Part shown: piece by piece, positions 10,033 to 22,446 of the stretch
Numbering within the stretch: position 1 is the stretch's first letter
Layout: each line of letters opens with the position of its first letter
Assembly: GCF_000482805.1 (NCBI RefSeq)
Contig: NZ_AXWT01000009.1
Location: 101,569-165,568, forward strand
Length of the DNA: 64,000 nt
Direction: 5' to 3'
Source: Deinococcus murrayi DSM 11303
GTDB taxonomy: Bacteria > Deinococcota > Deinococci > Deinococcales > Deinococcaceae
Program-made: the position numbers and the translations under genes
Notes under the pieces: model-generated
What the model was told of the DNA's origin: nothing
The model's input: only the letters and a program-made list of their open reading frames with translations
Database searches by the model: none

Positions 10033-12017
10033 CAGCTTTCCCCCTGGGTCACTTCTTTGTTGGTCTCACTGGCGACCGTCACGTTGGGGTTGGGCGTGGC
10101 CCGCTCCTGCGCGGCCACCGAGGGCGTCAGGCCCACGACCGCCGGAACCGCGTTGCCCCCGCCGCCCGTGGCCCCCGCGAGCTGGGGTGGCGGCGGGTCA
10201 GTCACCCGGCGGCTGAGGAAGCCCCCCGCCGCGATAAACAGCACGATGAGGGCCTTGAGGACGACCACGATGTCGCGGCTGATGTTTTCCAGCCGCTGCA
10301 CGCCCACGCTGCCGGTGTCGATGGTGCCAAAGAGCAGGCTGGCCGCCATCACGCCCGCCGGGGTGTTCTGGCCCATCAGGGCCACCGCGATGCCGTCAAA
10401 GCCCACGCTGACGGGCATGTTGGCCTTGAGGCGGTACTCATCGAGCGCCCCGCCGTTGACGTAGTGGGTCCCGGCCAGCCCCGCGAACATGCCCGCCAGG
10501 GTCATCGCCAGGATGGTGCCGCGGGCCACGCTGATGCCGCCGTACTCCGCCGCGCGGGGCGAGAGGCCCACCGCCCGCAGCGCGTACCCGGTCGCCGTGC
10601 GCCACATCAGCACCCCGAACAGGCCCACGCACGCCAGCGCAATCAGGAAGCTCGCGTTGAGCTGGCTGCCAATCACGGTGACCGGAATCCCGACCCGCCA
10701 AGTCAGCACCGCCGCGAGCAGCGCCGCCCCCAACGCCAGCCAGCCGCCGCGGGGCGTGCGCCGCAGCGCGAGGCGAGCTGCCGCATAGACCAGCAGCGCG
10801 GCGAGGGGGGCCACCGTCAGGGCCGTCGTGCCCTGGGCACCCACATTGAAGAGGTTCAGCAGGGTGGGCAGCCGCGCCCCTTCCTGCAACTCCTGGCTGG
10901 CGGGTTCAAAGCCCTCCGCCTTGAAGGGCAGGCTGTACTCGCGCCCCAGGAAGGTAAAGGTGTTCGACCCAATCAGGAAGATGAAAATCGCCGAGGCGAC
11001 GTAGTTCAGCATGATGGTGTTGATGACTTCAGAGGACCCGAAACGGGCCTTGAGCACGCCCGGAATCGCCCCCCACAGCGCTCCGCCCAGCGCCGCCGCG
11101 AGCACCGAGAGCGGCAGCAAGCCCCAGCCCAGCGAGGCCGGGCCGTACACGCCCACCAGCATCGCCAGGATGGCCCCCATCGTGAGCTGCCCCGGTGCCC
11201 CGATGTTAAAGAGGCCCGTGCGGAAAGCAAAGGCCACCGACAGCCCGGTAAAAATCAGTGGGGTCGCCAGCTTGAGGCTCTCCAGCAAGGGGTTGAGCGC
11301 CGTTACGGGGGCGAAGAGGGTCGAATACACGAAGTACACCAGGTCGCTCTTGGCCAGCCAGCCTGTCCAGGGGGTCAGCGGGGTGCCCGAAGCGTTCACG
11401 GCGGGCTGTACGACCAAGACGACCACCGCGCCCACCAGCACCGCGAGCGAAATGGCGACGGCGGGCACCAGCAGTCCCCGCAAGCGGTTGAATCTCTCCC
11501 ACCACGCCGGAAAACGGCTCAGGCCCGCTCCCGCCGTCATCAGGCCGCCCAGCACGGTCAGGAAGAGGGCCAGGTTCATCCCTCCACTCTCGTAAAAGGA
11601 ACGCAGTTGACGCTTGAAGCCGGGGCGCAGGGTGGTGTCGGCGGCGATGCGGGCGGTCTGCTCATTCAGGCCCAGCCCCAGCGTGACGACGGCGGCGATG
11701 CCCAGCATGGCCGTCAGCAGCCCCGTCAGCCACACCCAGGGGGCGCGGCGCAGCGCTCCGACCACACTCGCGACCGCGAGGGCCAGGGCCGCCCACCCCA
11801 GCGCGAGGACGGTTCCGGTCGGCGGCAGGGGCGCGTCGGGGTTGGCACTGAGGTTGATGACGGTGCCGCTGAGGTGCAACAGGACCGGGTCAGCGTCAAA
11901 GCCGCGCCCCAGGGTGGCCAGGGGAAACAGCAGCAGCCCGGCGGCGGCGGCGGCGCTCGCCGTCAGCGCGATTCGCGCCGCTGCTGGCGAGAGGCGAGAG
12001 TCAGGAAGGTGCGTCAC
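10032..12017 (-). CDS. ABC transporter permease, BMP/nucleoside-type with long extensions (NupP-like)
   Basis: 661 residues, about 300 more than the usual family member. The core permease (about residues 235-605) contains AFRTGLFNIGAPGQLTMGAILA and the coupling loop TGYALRAVGLSPRAAEYGGISVARG. Before it lie four or five extra hydrophobic helices (residues 15-205) and after it a Pro/Gly/Thr-rich hydrophilic tail (about 610-661). It forms the heteromeric channel with the downstream permease. A GTG start was chosen because TACAAT lies 6 nt upstream; an ATG 8 nt upstream is out of frame. Confidence 0.9.
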
Positions 12018-12023
12018 CCCAGC

Positions 12024-12029
12024 ATTGTA
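12024..12029 (-). promoter_or_regulatory. -10 element of the ABC permease operon
   Basis: TACAAT on the minus strand, 6 nt before the GTG at 12017; part of the divergent promoter region shared with ndk. Confidence 0.65.
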
Positions 12030-12078
12030 AGCGGGCCTGAATGACCTTCACATGAATGGCTCAGGTCCCCCCACCTGC

Positions 12079-12084
12079 TATCCT
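12079..12084 (+). promoter_or_regulatory. -10 element of ndk
   Basis: TATCCT, preceded by an extended-10 TGC, lies 10 nt before the ndk ATG. Confidence 0.55.
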
Positions 12085-12089
12085 CGCGG

Positions 12090-12511
<422 letters not shown>

Positions 12512-12512
12512 G

Positions 12513-12535
12513 GCGGCCAGCTTCCAGCGCCCAGC
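12513..12535. repeat. GGCCAGC-rich dispersed repeat, copy 3
   Basis: GGCGGCCAGCTTCCAGCGCC followed by CAG, immediately after the ndk stop. It is nearly identical to the segment at 36872-36895, and both precede a terminator hairpin of the same design. Confidence 0.5.
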
Positions 12536-12543
12536 AACACAGG

Positions 12544-12572
12544 CCCCGGCTTCGGCTGGGGTTTTCTCTTTT
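12544..12572 (+). terminator. ndk terminator
   Basis: CCCCGGC-TTC-GGCTGGGG hairpin followed by a T-rich tract (TTTTCTCTTTT). Confidence 0.8.
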
Positions 12573-12610
12573 CCCTCTCCCCTGGTGGGAGAGGGCGTTG
12601 CGAAGCAACG
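12573..12610. repeat. Double palindrome (REP-like) between ndk and the lipoprotein gene
   Basis: Two adjacent perfect hairpins: CCCTCTCCC-5 nt-GGGAGAGGG (12573-12595) and CGTTGC-GAA-GCAACG (12596-12610). The arrangement resembles widespread small intergenic REP-like repeats. Confidence 0.55.
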
Positions 12611-12637
12611 GGTGAGGGGGCGGCTGGTCGCTGGCCG
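12611..12637. repeat. GGCCAGC-rich dispersed repeat, copy 4
   Basis: GGCGGCTGGTCGCTGGCCGCT, inverted relative to the copy at 12513-12535, so the pair brackets the ndk terminator and double palindrome. Confidence 0.45.
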
Positions 12638-13114
12638 CTACCGAAACGCCGGCAACACCTCCGGCTGAACCTGTGCTGCGTATCCCCGTGTCACTACCTG
12701 TAGGGTGCCGCTGGGTTGTTCCAGAATCACGGTGTCGGCGAGGCGGCTGCCGGGTGGGGGGCGCAGGCCTTCTGCTCCGGTCGCCGTGCGCACCTGCCGC
12801 GCCCCCTTGCCCGCGAGGTCGGCGGCGCTGAACTGCGGGGCTTCGAGGTCCAGCCGCCAGGTGAGGGGCCGGGCGTTGCCGTCGTAGCGCACGGTCACCC
12901 GCCGGGCGGGGAGGGGCGGCTGCTTTTCCCAGACCGTCTCGCGCAGGCCTCCGCTCACCTTCTCGCCCCGGCGGTCGCCCTGGCGGTCGTAGGTGCCGTT
13001 TCCGGTAAACAGCACCTGGGCGGTGAGGTCCTCGGCTTGCCCCCCGGCGCGGGGACCGCAGCCCACCAGCGTCAGGAGGGCGAGAAAGGGAAGGGCGGTG
13101 AGGCGGCGGGGCAT
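12638..13114 (-). CDS. Small lipoprotein of unknown function
   Basis: 158 residues. Signal peptide with lipobox LVGC (C19), then a polar, mostly beta-predicted domain without recognised motifs. It contains a single [18 protein letters not shown] segment and a Pro-rich [12 protein letters not shown] loop. Probably anchored in the outer layer of the envelope. Divergent from a small membrane-protein gene 32 bp away. Confidence 0.75.
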   Translation of the reverse strand: MPRRLTALPFLALLTLVGCGPRAGGQAEDLTAQVLFTGNGTYDRQGDRRGEKVSGGLRETVWEKQPPLPARRVTVRYDGNARPLTWRLDLEAPQFSAADLAGKGARQVRTATGAEGLRPPPGSRLADTVILEQPSGTLQVVTRGYAAQVQPEVLPAFR

Positions 13115-13121
13115 GGCTCCC

Positions 13122-13127
13122 AGGGTA
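13122..13127 (-). promoter_or_regulatory. -10 element of the lipoprotein gene
   Basis: TACCCT on the minus strand, 7 nt before the ATG at 13114. Confidence 0.55.
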
Positions 13128-13146
13128 CCCGTGCGAGCATGGCGGG

Positions 13147-13455
13147 GTGACCCCGCACCGCCTCGCTCTCCTCGTGACGGCTGGCCTGCTGCTGGGGCTG
13201 CTGACGCTGGGGCTGGGCTTGCAACGGGGGCGCTGGAAGGTGGTCCGGTGGCTACACCACGCCCTCTTTTTCGCGGTCTGTGTGGGGGTGGGCTGCTCGG
13301 CGGGGCTGGCCTGGCGTTCGGGCGGCTGGGCGCTCTTGCCCGCGCTGGGGGCGCTGCTGCTCATGCCGCGCACGAGGCCGGGCCGGGCCGACCACTGGCG
13401 GGGGGCGCTTGCGGCAGCGGCCCTCTTCACGCTGGGCTTGTGGGGGGCGTGGTAG
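13147..13455 (+). CDS. Small membrane protein, about 4 TM segments
   Basis: 102 residues starting with GTG: hydrophobic helices at about 7-27, 38-54, 60-73 and 85-101, separated by short basic loops ([22 protein letters not shown]). The positive loops predict a cytoplasmic face. No family is recognised. The nitroreductase gene begins 36 bp downstream with its own -10 element. Confidence 0.7.
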   Translation: MTPHRLALLVTAGLLLGLLTLGLGLQRGRWKVVRWLHHALFFAVCVGVGCSAGLAWRSGGWALLPALGALLLMPRTRPGRADHWRGALAAAALFTLGLWGAW

Positions 13456-13478
13456 GCTCTCTGCCCACGCGCCCGCGC

Positions 13479-13484
13479 TAGCCT
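13479..13484 (+). promoter_or_regulatory. -10 element of the nitroreductase gene
   Basis: TAGCCT, 7 nt before the ATG at 13492. Confidence 0.55.
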
Positions 13485-13491
13485 GCTCCCG

Positions 13492-14325
13492 ATGAGTTCT
13501 CCCCCTGTTCCCTCTGCGGCGGCCTCCGTCCCCCTCATCGAGGGGATGCTGGCCCGGCGCACCACCAACGGCCCCTTCCGGCCCGACCCCGTGAGTCGCG
13601 AGCACCAGCACCTGCTGCTGCGGGTCGCGCAGGCGGCTCCCAGCCACTTCAACAGCCAGCCGTGGCGCTTCATCCTGATTGAAGACCCGCAGACCATCGC
13701 CGAAATCGCCCGCATCTCCGGCGAGAGCATGACCGAGCTGATAGAAGCTGGGGTCTTTTTCGAGCGCTACCGCCGCTACTTCCGCTTCAGCGAGGCCGAG
13801 ATGGAAGAGCGGCGCGACGGCATTCACATTGACCACCTGCCCGGCCCGCTGCGGCCCTTTACCCGCCAGGTCTTCAGTGACGCGGGCCTGAGGGTGATGC
13901 GGCAACTCGGTGTGCCGAAGCGCCTGGGCGAGGACAACCGCCGGCTCGTCGCCGGCAGCCCGTTGCTGCTCGCCGCGCTGCTGGATAAGTCGGAATACCG
14001 CCCCGGCGAACTCAGCGCCTTTTACTCGGTCTTCGGGCTCGGCGCGGCCATGGAGAACATCTGGAACGCGGTCGGGGCGCTGGGCATGGGCATCCAGTTC
14101 ATCTCCACCCCGATGGAGATTCCCCGGCAGTGGCAGGCCATCGGGGCGCTGCTGAACGTGCCCGGCGACCTCGAACTGATGGCCGTCTACCGCCTGGGGT
14201 ACCTGCCGCACGAGCAGGCGCGGCCCTCCATCGACTGGAGCAGCCGCCACCGCAAACGCCTCTCGCAGTTCGTCGCCCGCGAGCGCTGGGGCGAGCCGGA
14301 GGAGGGCGGGGAAGAGGCGGAGTAA
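13492..14325 (+). CDS. Nitroreductase-family flavoprotein
   Basis: 277 residues. The N-terminal [42 protein letters not shown] is the usual FMN-binding start of the nitroreductase fold (R-R-S/T ... A.APS..N.QPW.F). The later [26 protein letters not shown] helix also matches the family. An approximately 60-residue insertion after residue 75 ([16 protein letters not shown]...HIDHLPGPL) and an extended acidic C-terminus make it longer than typical 200-220 residue members. Likely an NAD(P)H-dependent reductase of nitro or quinone compounds; substrate unknown. Confidence 0.88.
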   Translation: MSSPPVPSAAASVPLIEGMLARRTTNGPFRPDPVSREHQHLLLRVAQAAPSHFNSQPWRFILIEDPQTIAEIARISGESMTELIEAGVFFERYRRYFRFSEAEMEERRDGIHIDHLPGPLRPFTRQVFSDAGLRVMRQLGVPKRLGEDNRRLVAGSPLLLAALLDKSEYRPGELSAFYSVFGLGAAMENIWNAVGALGMGIQFISTPMEIPRQWQAIGALLNVPGDLELMAVYRLGYLPHEQARPSIDWSSRHRKRLSQFVARERWGEPEEGGEEAE

Positions 14326-14412
14326 CCTCCCGCCCCGGTCCCGCGCAAGCCCCGCCGCTCACCGTCCGGTCACGGGGAAGGGCGCACAATGCCTCCCCGG
14401 AGGACATCACCC

Positions 14413-15312
<900 letters not shown>

Positions 15313-15448
15313 GCCGAGCGGGAATCCGGTGGGGGAGAGGGGACGACCTTCTCCCCGCTTTGCTGCCCTGCCCCAAAGGTGAAGCCCCCGTCAGGCCCGA
15401 CGGTGCCGCAGGGCACGGTGCCCACCCGGAGACGGGAGAGAATGCCGC

Positions 15449-16516
15449 ATGCTCGTTTCCCCGCCGCTGGTGCGCTCGCTCGTGACCGGGCACCCGCCCT
15501 ACCGCGCCTCCCAGGGCGAGATTCGCGAGGCCGCCCGCACCCTCTTTCCGCGCATGGCGGCCCGTCCGCACCTGCTGGACGTGTTTGACAACGCGCAGAT
15601 TGACTCCCGCGCCCTCTCGCGCCCGCTGGAGTGGTACCTGGAGCCGCGCGGCTTCGGCGAGAAGAATGCCGTCTTCGTGGAGGAGGCCCGTGCCCTCACC
15701 CTGCGGCTGGCGCGGGAAGCGCTTGCGGGGGCGGGCATGGCCCCGGCAGAGGTCGACGCGGTGGTCGTGGTGAACACCAGCGGCCTGAGCACCCCCAGCC
15801 TCGACGCTTTTCTGCTAGGGGCGCTGGGCCTGAATCCCCACGCGGCGCGGCTCCCGGTGTGGGGCCTGGGCTGCGCGGGGGGCGCGGCGGGCCTCGCGCG
15901 GGCCGCTGACCTCGTGCGGGCGGGGTACCGACGGGTGCTCCTCGTGGCGGTCGAGCTGTGTAGCCTCACGCTGGTGCGGGGCGACGAATCTAAGAGCAAC
16001 TTCGTGGGCACTGCCCTATTTGCGGACGGCGGCGCGGCGCTGGTGGTCACTGCCGCCGACGTGCCCGGCCCGCCGCCCCTCGCGGCCCTGCATGGCGCTT
16101 TTTCCACCCTCATCGAGGACTCCGAGGACATCATGGGCTGGGACGTCGTCGATGACGGCCTCAAGGTGCGCTTTTCGCGCGACATTCCCACTCTGGTACG
16201 TTCGATGATGCGGGAAAACGTCGCCCAGGCCCTCGCTGCACAGGGCTGGAGCCGGGCCGACGTGGGCACCTTTGTGGTGCACCCCGGCGGGGTCAAGGTG
16301 CTCGCCGCTTATGAAGAGGCGCTGGACCTTCCTCCGGGGGCGCTGGATTCCAGCCGCCGGGTGCTTGCCGCCCACGGCAACATGAGCAGCGTGACGGTTC
16401 TCTTTGTGCTGGAGGAGGTCCTGCGCGGGGAACCGCTGGGCCAGGGCCTGCTCTCCGCGATGGGACCGGGCTTCAGCGCCGAGCACGTGCTGCTGAGCTT
16501 CGGGCCGCTGGACTGA
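15449..16516 (+). CDS. Type III polyketide synthase (chalcone/stilbene synthase family)
   Basis: 355 residues, close to the family size. The thiolase-fold triad is intact: C142 in [12 protein letters not shown]278 in FVVHPGG and N311 in [11 protein letters not shown]. The family iteratively condenses malonyl-CoA onto an acyl-CoA starter to give alkylpyrones, resorcinols or quinone precursors. It stands alone: no prenyltransferase, methyltransferase or oxidase gene flanks it, so the product cannot be deduced. A GGGAGAG Shine-Dalgarno supports the ATG. Confidence 0.92.
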   Translation: MLVSPPLVRSLVTGHPPYRASQGEIREAARTLFPRMAARPHLLDVFDNAQIDSRALSRPLEWYLEPRGFGEKNAVFVEEARALTLRLAREALAGAGMAPAEVDAVVVVNTSGLSTPSLDAFLLGALGLNPHAARLPVWGLGCAGGAAGLARAADLVRAGYRRVLLVAVELCSLTLVRGDESKSNFVGTALFADGGAALVVTAADVPGPPPLAALHGAFSTLIEDSEDIMGWDVVDDGLKVRFSRDIPTLVRSMMRENVAQALAAQGWSRADVGTFVVHPGGVKVLAAYEEALDLPPGALDSSRRVLAAHGNMSSVTVLFVLEEVLRGEPLGQGLLSAMGPGFSAEHVLLSFGPLD

Positions 16517-16538
16517 AAACGGGACGATACGGGAGGGT

Positions 16539-16772
16539 TCAGCGGCGCTGGTTCTGGGGTTGGATGGCGCCGTGCTCGCCGGTTACGTCCTTGGGGGTCT
16601 GCTCGACCTGCCGCCCCTTCTCGGCCATACCGGGACGGCGCACGTCCTTGATGCTGCTGAGGTCATCGGTGTCCTTGACGCCGCCCTGGGGGCTGCGGTC
16701 GGCGGGGGGGCGGGGCTGGTCGTCATGCAGGGGTGGACTGCCCTGGGGGTGAAGTTGGGTGTGGGGGGTCAG
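16539..16772 (-). CDS. Probable small hydrophilic protein, start unclear
   Basis: An open frame of about 77 codons in the gap between the PKS and P-type ATPase genes. Its third codon positions are almost all G or C, as in neighbouring genes, and the translation is polar and plausible (ending MAEKGRQVEQTPKDV...QPQNQRR). No ATG exists before codon 49; a CTG at 16772 is the best full-length start and a GTG lies at 16643. Tails of this kind are often disordered. Real coding is likely, but start and function are uncertain. Confidence 0.4.
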   Translation of the reverse strand: MTPHTQLHPQGSPPLHDDQPRPPADRSPQGGVKDTDDLSSIKDVRRPGMAEKGRQVEQTPKDVTGEHGAIQPQNQRR

Positions 16773-16810
16773 CGTCCCCCCCCGCGTGCCGCCCCCGCCC
16801 TTAAGGTTTC

Positions 16811-18739
16811 CTAGACCCGGCGGCGCAGCAGCCGCAGGCCCATGAACACCACGAAGACGGTGCCGCCCTCGTGCGCGACCACCCCCAGCGGCAGCGGCAC
16901 CTGCCCGGCGACCGCGAGGGGCGAGACGAGCAGAATCACCCCGAAGGCGAAGGCGAGGTTAAGCCGCACCGTGCGCCGCGCTTCGCGGGCCAGCCGCACC
17001 GCCCCCGCCAGCCGACCGAGGTCGCTTTGCATAAGCACCACGTCGGCGCTCTCAATCGCCACGTCGGTGCCGGAGGCGACCGCCACCCCCAGGTCAGCGC
17101 GGGCGAGGGCCGGGGCATCGTTCACCCCGTCGCCCACCATTGCCACCGGGCCGGGCAGCTCGCCGATGAGCCGCAGCTTGTCTTCGGGCAGCAGCTCGGC
17201 GCGGTACTCGCTGAGGCCGACCTCGCCCGCCACGGCGCGGGCCACCTCCTCGCGGTCACCCGTCAGCATGACCCGGTGCGGTACACCGCTCGCCGCAAGT
17301 TGCGCCAGCGCCTCCCGAATGCCGGGGCGCAGGGCGTCGGCGACTCCCAACAGGCCCAGCACCCGGCTTCCCACCCCCACGATGACCACGCTGCGGCCTG
17401 CAGCGGCCAGCTCGTCCAGGGTGGCCCGCTGCGCGTCCGAGAGGATCGCCCCCTGCCGCCCCGCCAGCCGGAGGTTGCCCGCCCAGGCAACCTCGCCCGC
17501 CGGGGTGCGGGCGGTGATGCCGTGGCCGGGCACCGCCTGCGCGTCCGAGAGGGCCAGCGGCGTGACCCCGCGCTCTTCCGCGGCGGCCACCACCGCCCGC
17601 GCGATGGGGTGCTCGCTGTGCGCCTCCAGCCCAGCCGCCAGGGCGAGGGCCGAGCGCTCGTCGGGGGCGTGGACGTGGGTGAGGGTCATCCTTGCTTGGG
17701 TCAGCGTGCCCGTCTTGTCAAAGGCGACCGTCTGCACCCCGGCGAGGGCGTCCAGGGCCGCGCTGCTCTTGAACAGCACCCCAGCGCGGGCGGCGGCGGC
17801 CATCGCCGAGAGCATCACGGCAGGGGTCGAGATGACGACCGCGCAGGGACTGGCGACCACCATAAAGGTCATCGCCCGGTACCACGCGTCGTCTAGGGGC
17901 AGCCGCAAGCCGGAGTGCAGCAGCGCGAACACGAGGGGCACGCCCAGCAGCACGGCGGTCGCATAGGGACTCTCCCAGCGCTCGGTGAGGGCCTCGGTGC
18001 GGCTTTTTTGCGTCTGAGCCTCTTCCATCAGCCGCACCAGGCGGGCCAGGGTGCTCTCGCCCGCGGGCCGCAGCACCTCGGCTTCGACGCTGCCATTGAG
18101 GTTGACCGTGCCGGAGGCGAGTTCGGCCCCCGGCCCCTTGTCGACGGGCACGCTTTCTCCGGTGATGGGGGACTCGTCCACGCTGGTCTCTCCGCGCACG
18201 ACCCGTGCGTCGGCAGCCACCCGCTCGCCGGGGCGCAGCAGCAGCAGGTCGCCCACCCGAATCTCGCTCAGCTCGCACCAGCGCTCCCGCCCGCCCCGGC
18301 GAACCGTCGCTCCCTGCGGGCTGAGGTCCATCAGGGCCTGCACCGCGTTTTTGGTGCGGCCCATCGCCCAGTCTTGCAGGGTGTTCGACAGGCTGAACAG
18401 AAAGAGCAAAATCGCCCCGTCCGCCGTCTGGCCGATGGAGGCGGCTCCCAGCGCGGCGAGCACCATCAGCAGGTCCACGTCGAGCTTGCGCTCGCGCACC
18501 AGACTGCCGATGGCCTCGCGCCCGGCAGGAATGCCCCCCGCGAGGTAGGCCAGCCCGTAGCCCGCCCACATGACGGCGGGCAGCGCCAGCAGGTGTTCGC
18601 CCGCCAGCCCCAGCAGCAGGCCCAGCAGGGTGAGGGCGGTCAGCAAGACCGCCGCCCGCAGCTCCGGCGACAGGCGAAAGGGCCGGGGTGCGGGGGCAGA
18701 AGCGGGGGTGGGGTGGGCCGAACTCATCGAACTCGTCAT
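16811..18739 (-). CDS. P1B-4-type heavy-metal efflux ATPase
   Basis: 642 residues with P1B core features: phosphorylated D341 in FDKTGTLT, actuator TGES, SPC (S297-C299) in the channel helix instead of CPC, and HEGGT (623-627) in the last helix. SPC plus HEGG(S/T) defines subgroup P1B-4, which exports Co2+, Fe2+ or Zn2+. No N-terminal CxxC metal-binding domain is present. The ATG at 18739 has a GGAGG upstream; an in-frame GTG-type start 42 nt earlier would place operator-like DNA within the coding region. Confidence 0.92.
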   Translation of the reverse strand: MTSSMSSAHPTPASAPAPRPFRLSPELRAAVLLTALTLLGLLLGLAGEHLLALPAVMWAGYGLAYLAGGIPAGREAIGSLVRERKLDVDLLMVLAALGAASIGQTADGAILLFLFSLSNTLQDWAMGRTKNAVQALMDLSPQGATVRRGGRERWCELSEIRVGDLLLLRPGERVAADARVVRGETSVDESPITGESVPVDKGPGAELASGTVNLNGSVEAEVLRPAGESTLARLVRLMEEAQTQKSRTEALTERWESPYATAVLLGVPLVFALLHSGLRLPLDDAWYRAMTFMVVASPCAVVISTPAVMLSAMAAAARAGVLFKSSAALDALAGVQTVAFDKTGTLTQARMTLTHVHAPDERSALALAAGLEAHSEHPIARAVVAAAEERGVTPLALSDAQAVPGHGITARTPAGEVAWAGNLRLAGRQGAILSDAQRATLDELAAAGRSVVIVGVGSRVLGLLGVADALRPGIREALAQLAASGVPHRVMLTGDREEVARAVAGEVGLSEYRAELLPEDKLRLIGELPGPVAMVGDGVNDAPALARADLGVAVASGTDVAIESADVVLMQSDLGRLAGAVRLAREARRTVRLNLAFAFGVILLVSPLAVAGQVPLPLGVVAHEGGTVFVVFMGLRLLRRRV

Positions 18740-18765
18740 GGGGCCTCCAGGGGCACGGAGCTTAA

Positions 18766-18780
18766 TAAGAATCCTTCTCA
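18766..18780. promoter_or_regulatory. Fur/PerR-like operator upstream of the P1B-4 ATPase
   Basis: A 7-1-7 imperfect palindrome TAAGAAT-C-CTTCTCA with core AGAA-nnn-TTCT, 26 nt before the ATPase ATG. Form and position resemble Fur-family boxes; metal-dependent regulation is inferred. Confidence 0.45.
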
Positions 18781-18783
18781 ATA

Positions 18784-19021
18784 AGGCTCAGTGTACTCTC
18801 CTGACCGCTCTCAACTCAACGCCCTATCCGGAGCGGAATGCTGGGAGAAGGGCGAGGGGTGGAGCAGGACGTTGCCTGCCCCCGCTCTTGTTGTCTCTAT
18901 AGAGGTAACAGCGTTCCTGGGTCGGAGACGGGGTGCCCTGGGGACACTCCGCCTATGATGGAGACATCTTGCCCGCGCTCCTCGCGGGGGCCTGCTGCGA
19001 GCGGCCAGAAGGAGACCATTC
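18784..19021 (+). promoter_or_regulatory. Aconitase upstream region
   Basis: No gene is seen here. A TATGAT -10 candidate lies at 18954-18959, a CCCGCG-CTCCT-CGCGGG hairpin at 18972-18988, and a strong AAGGAGA Shine-Dalgarno at 19009-19015, 6 nt before the aconitase ATG. The transcript thus has a leader of about 60 nt, unlike most genes in the window. Confidence 0.45.
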
Positions 19022-21742
<2,721 letters not shown>

Positions 21743-21762
21743 GGCTTCCCGGCTGAGCAAAG

Positions 21763-21790
21763 ACCCCCACCTGCCCATCAGGTGGGGGTT
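21763..21790. terminator. acnA terminator
   Basis: CCCCCACCTG-5 nt-CAGGTGGGGG perfect 10-bp stem followed by a short TT. It lies between acnA and a convergent small gene. Confidence 0.75.
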
Positions 21791-21810
21791 GGCCATTCCT
21801 TGCGGCGGCG

Positions 21811-22086
21811 TCAGTCGCGGCGGACCCGCTGGGGGCGCAACTGGCCCTGGGGCGTCTGGAGATAGTGGCCCAGCCACGCGACCACCACGAGGAGGTGAAG
21901 GGTCAAGAGGCCGAACAGCCCGCTGTCAGGTTGAACGGCGTGTCCGTAGGCACCCACGAGCTGAAAGAGCAGCAGGGTCAGCAAGACTCTAGGGCGGCGC
22001 TCTGGAAACCGGAGGTAGGCATAGGTGCCGCCCGCCATGCTGAACAGCAGGGGCAGCAAAAGGGCGTTGAGCATCTCTTGACCCAT
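21811..22086 (-). CDS. Small membrane protein, 3 TM segments
   Basis: 91 residues with hydrophobic helices at about 5-24, 34-50 and 56-75, followed by a basic tail ([12 protein letters not shown]). No family recognised. An alternative ATG lies four codons in. Convergent with acnA. Confidence 0.65.
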   Translation of the reverse strand: MGQEMLNALLLPLLFSMAGGTYAYLRFPERRPRVLLTLLLFQLVGAYGHAVQPDSGLFGLLTLHLLVVVAWLGHYLQTPQGQLRPQRVRRD

Positions 22087-22131
22087 GCCTCATTCTGCGG
22101 CGAGCGCCCGGTGCCGAACTGTGCGCTGATG

Positions 22132-22155
22132 GCGAGCTTGGTTGAGCAAGCTCGC
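22132..22155. other. Perfect 9-bp inverted repeat in a 190-bp intergenic region
   Basis: GCGAGCTTG-6 nt-CAAGCTCGC. It lies upstream of the 44-residue membrane protein, about 100 bp before a TACACT -10 candidate (22254-22259). It could be an operator or a weak terminator; nothing else is seen in this gap. Confidence 0.4.
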
Positions 22156-22279
22156 GGCAAAACTATGAGAACTGTGTGCCCAGCTCAAGGGCAGCGCAAG
22201 ATTGGGTCAACTTCGGGTGAGGAAGGACAGCTCGCACGCTGGGAATGGACTTTCTACACTCCCCGCAGGAGGCTCACCC

Positions 22280-22414
22280 ATGGCTCGATTGCAAGGCACC
22301 GGTGGGGGCGGCGGGCGTACGGCGCTGCTCATCATTCTGATTCTGCTCATTTTGTTTCTGCTCGCGTATTTCCTGTATCTCAAACCCCAGGGCATCTTGA
22401 ATCTCGGCTTCTGA
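22280..22414 (+). CDS. 44-residue single-span membrane protein
   Basis: Short protein with a Gly-rich N-terminus (ARLQGTGGGGGRTA) and one strongly hydrophobic helix (about residues 15-33). A good AGGAGG Shine-Dalgarno lies 9 nt upstream. The PRC-barrel gene starts 32 nt later with its own Shine-Dalgarno, so the two form a bicistron. The small protein may serve as a membrane partner; that is inference. Confidence 0.7.
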   Translation: MARLQGTGGGGGRTALLIILILLILFLLAYFLYLKPQGILNLGF

Positions 22415-22446
22415 GCTGAAGCTGCCCCTACCCCGGAGGATGTCGC

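Noticed and set aside
12573..12610. Possible CRISPR or tandem repeat
   Set aside because: Only one copy of each palindrome and no regularly spaced direct repeats; better described as a REP-like element.
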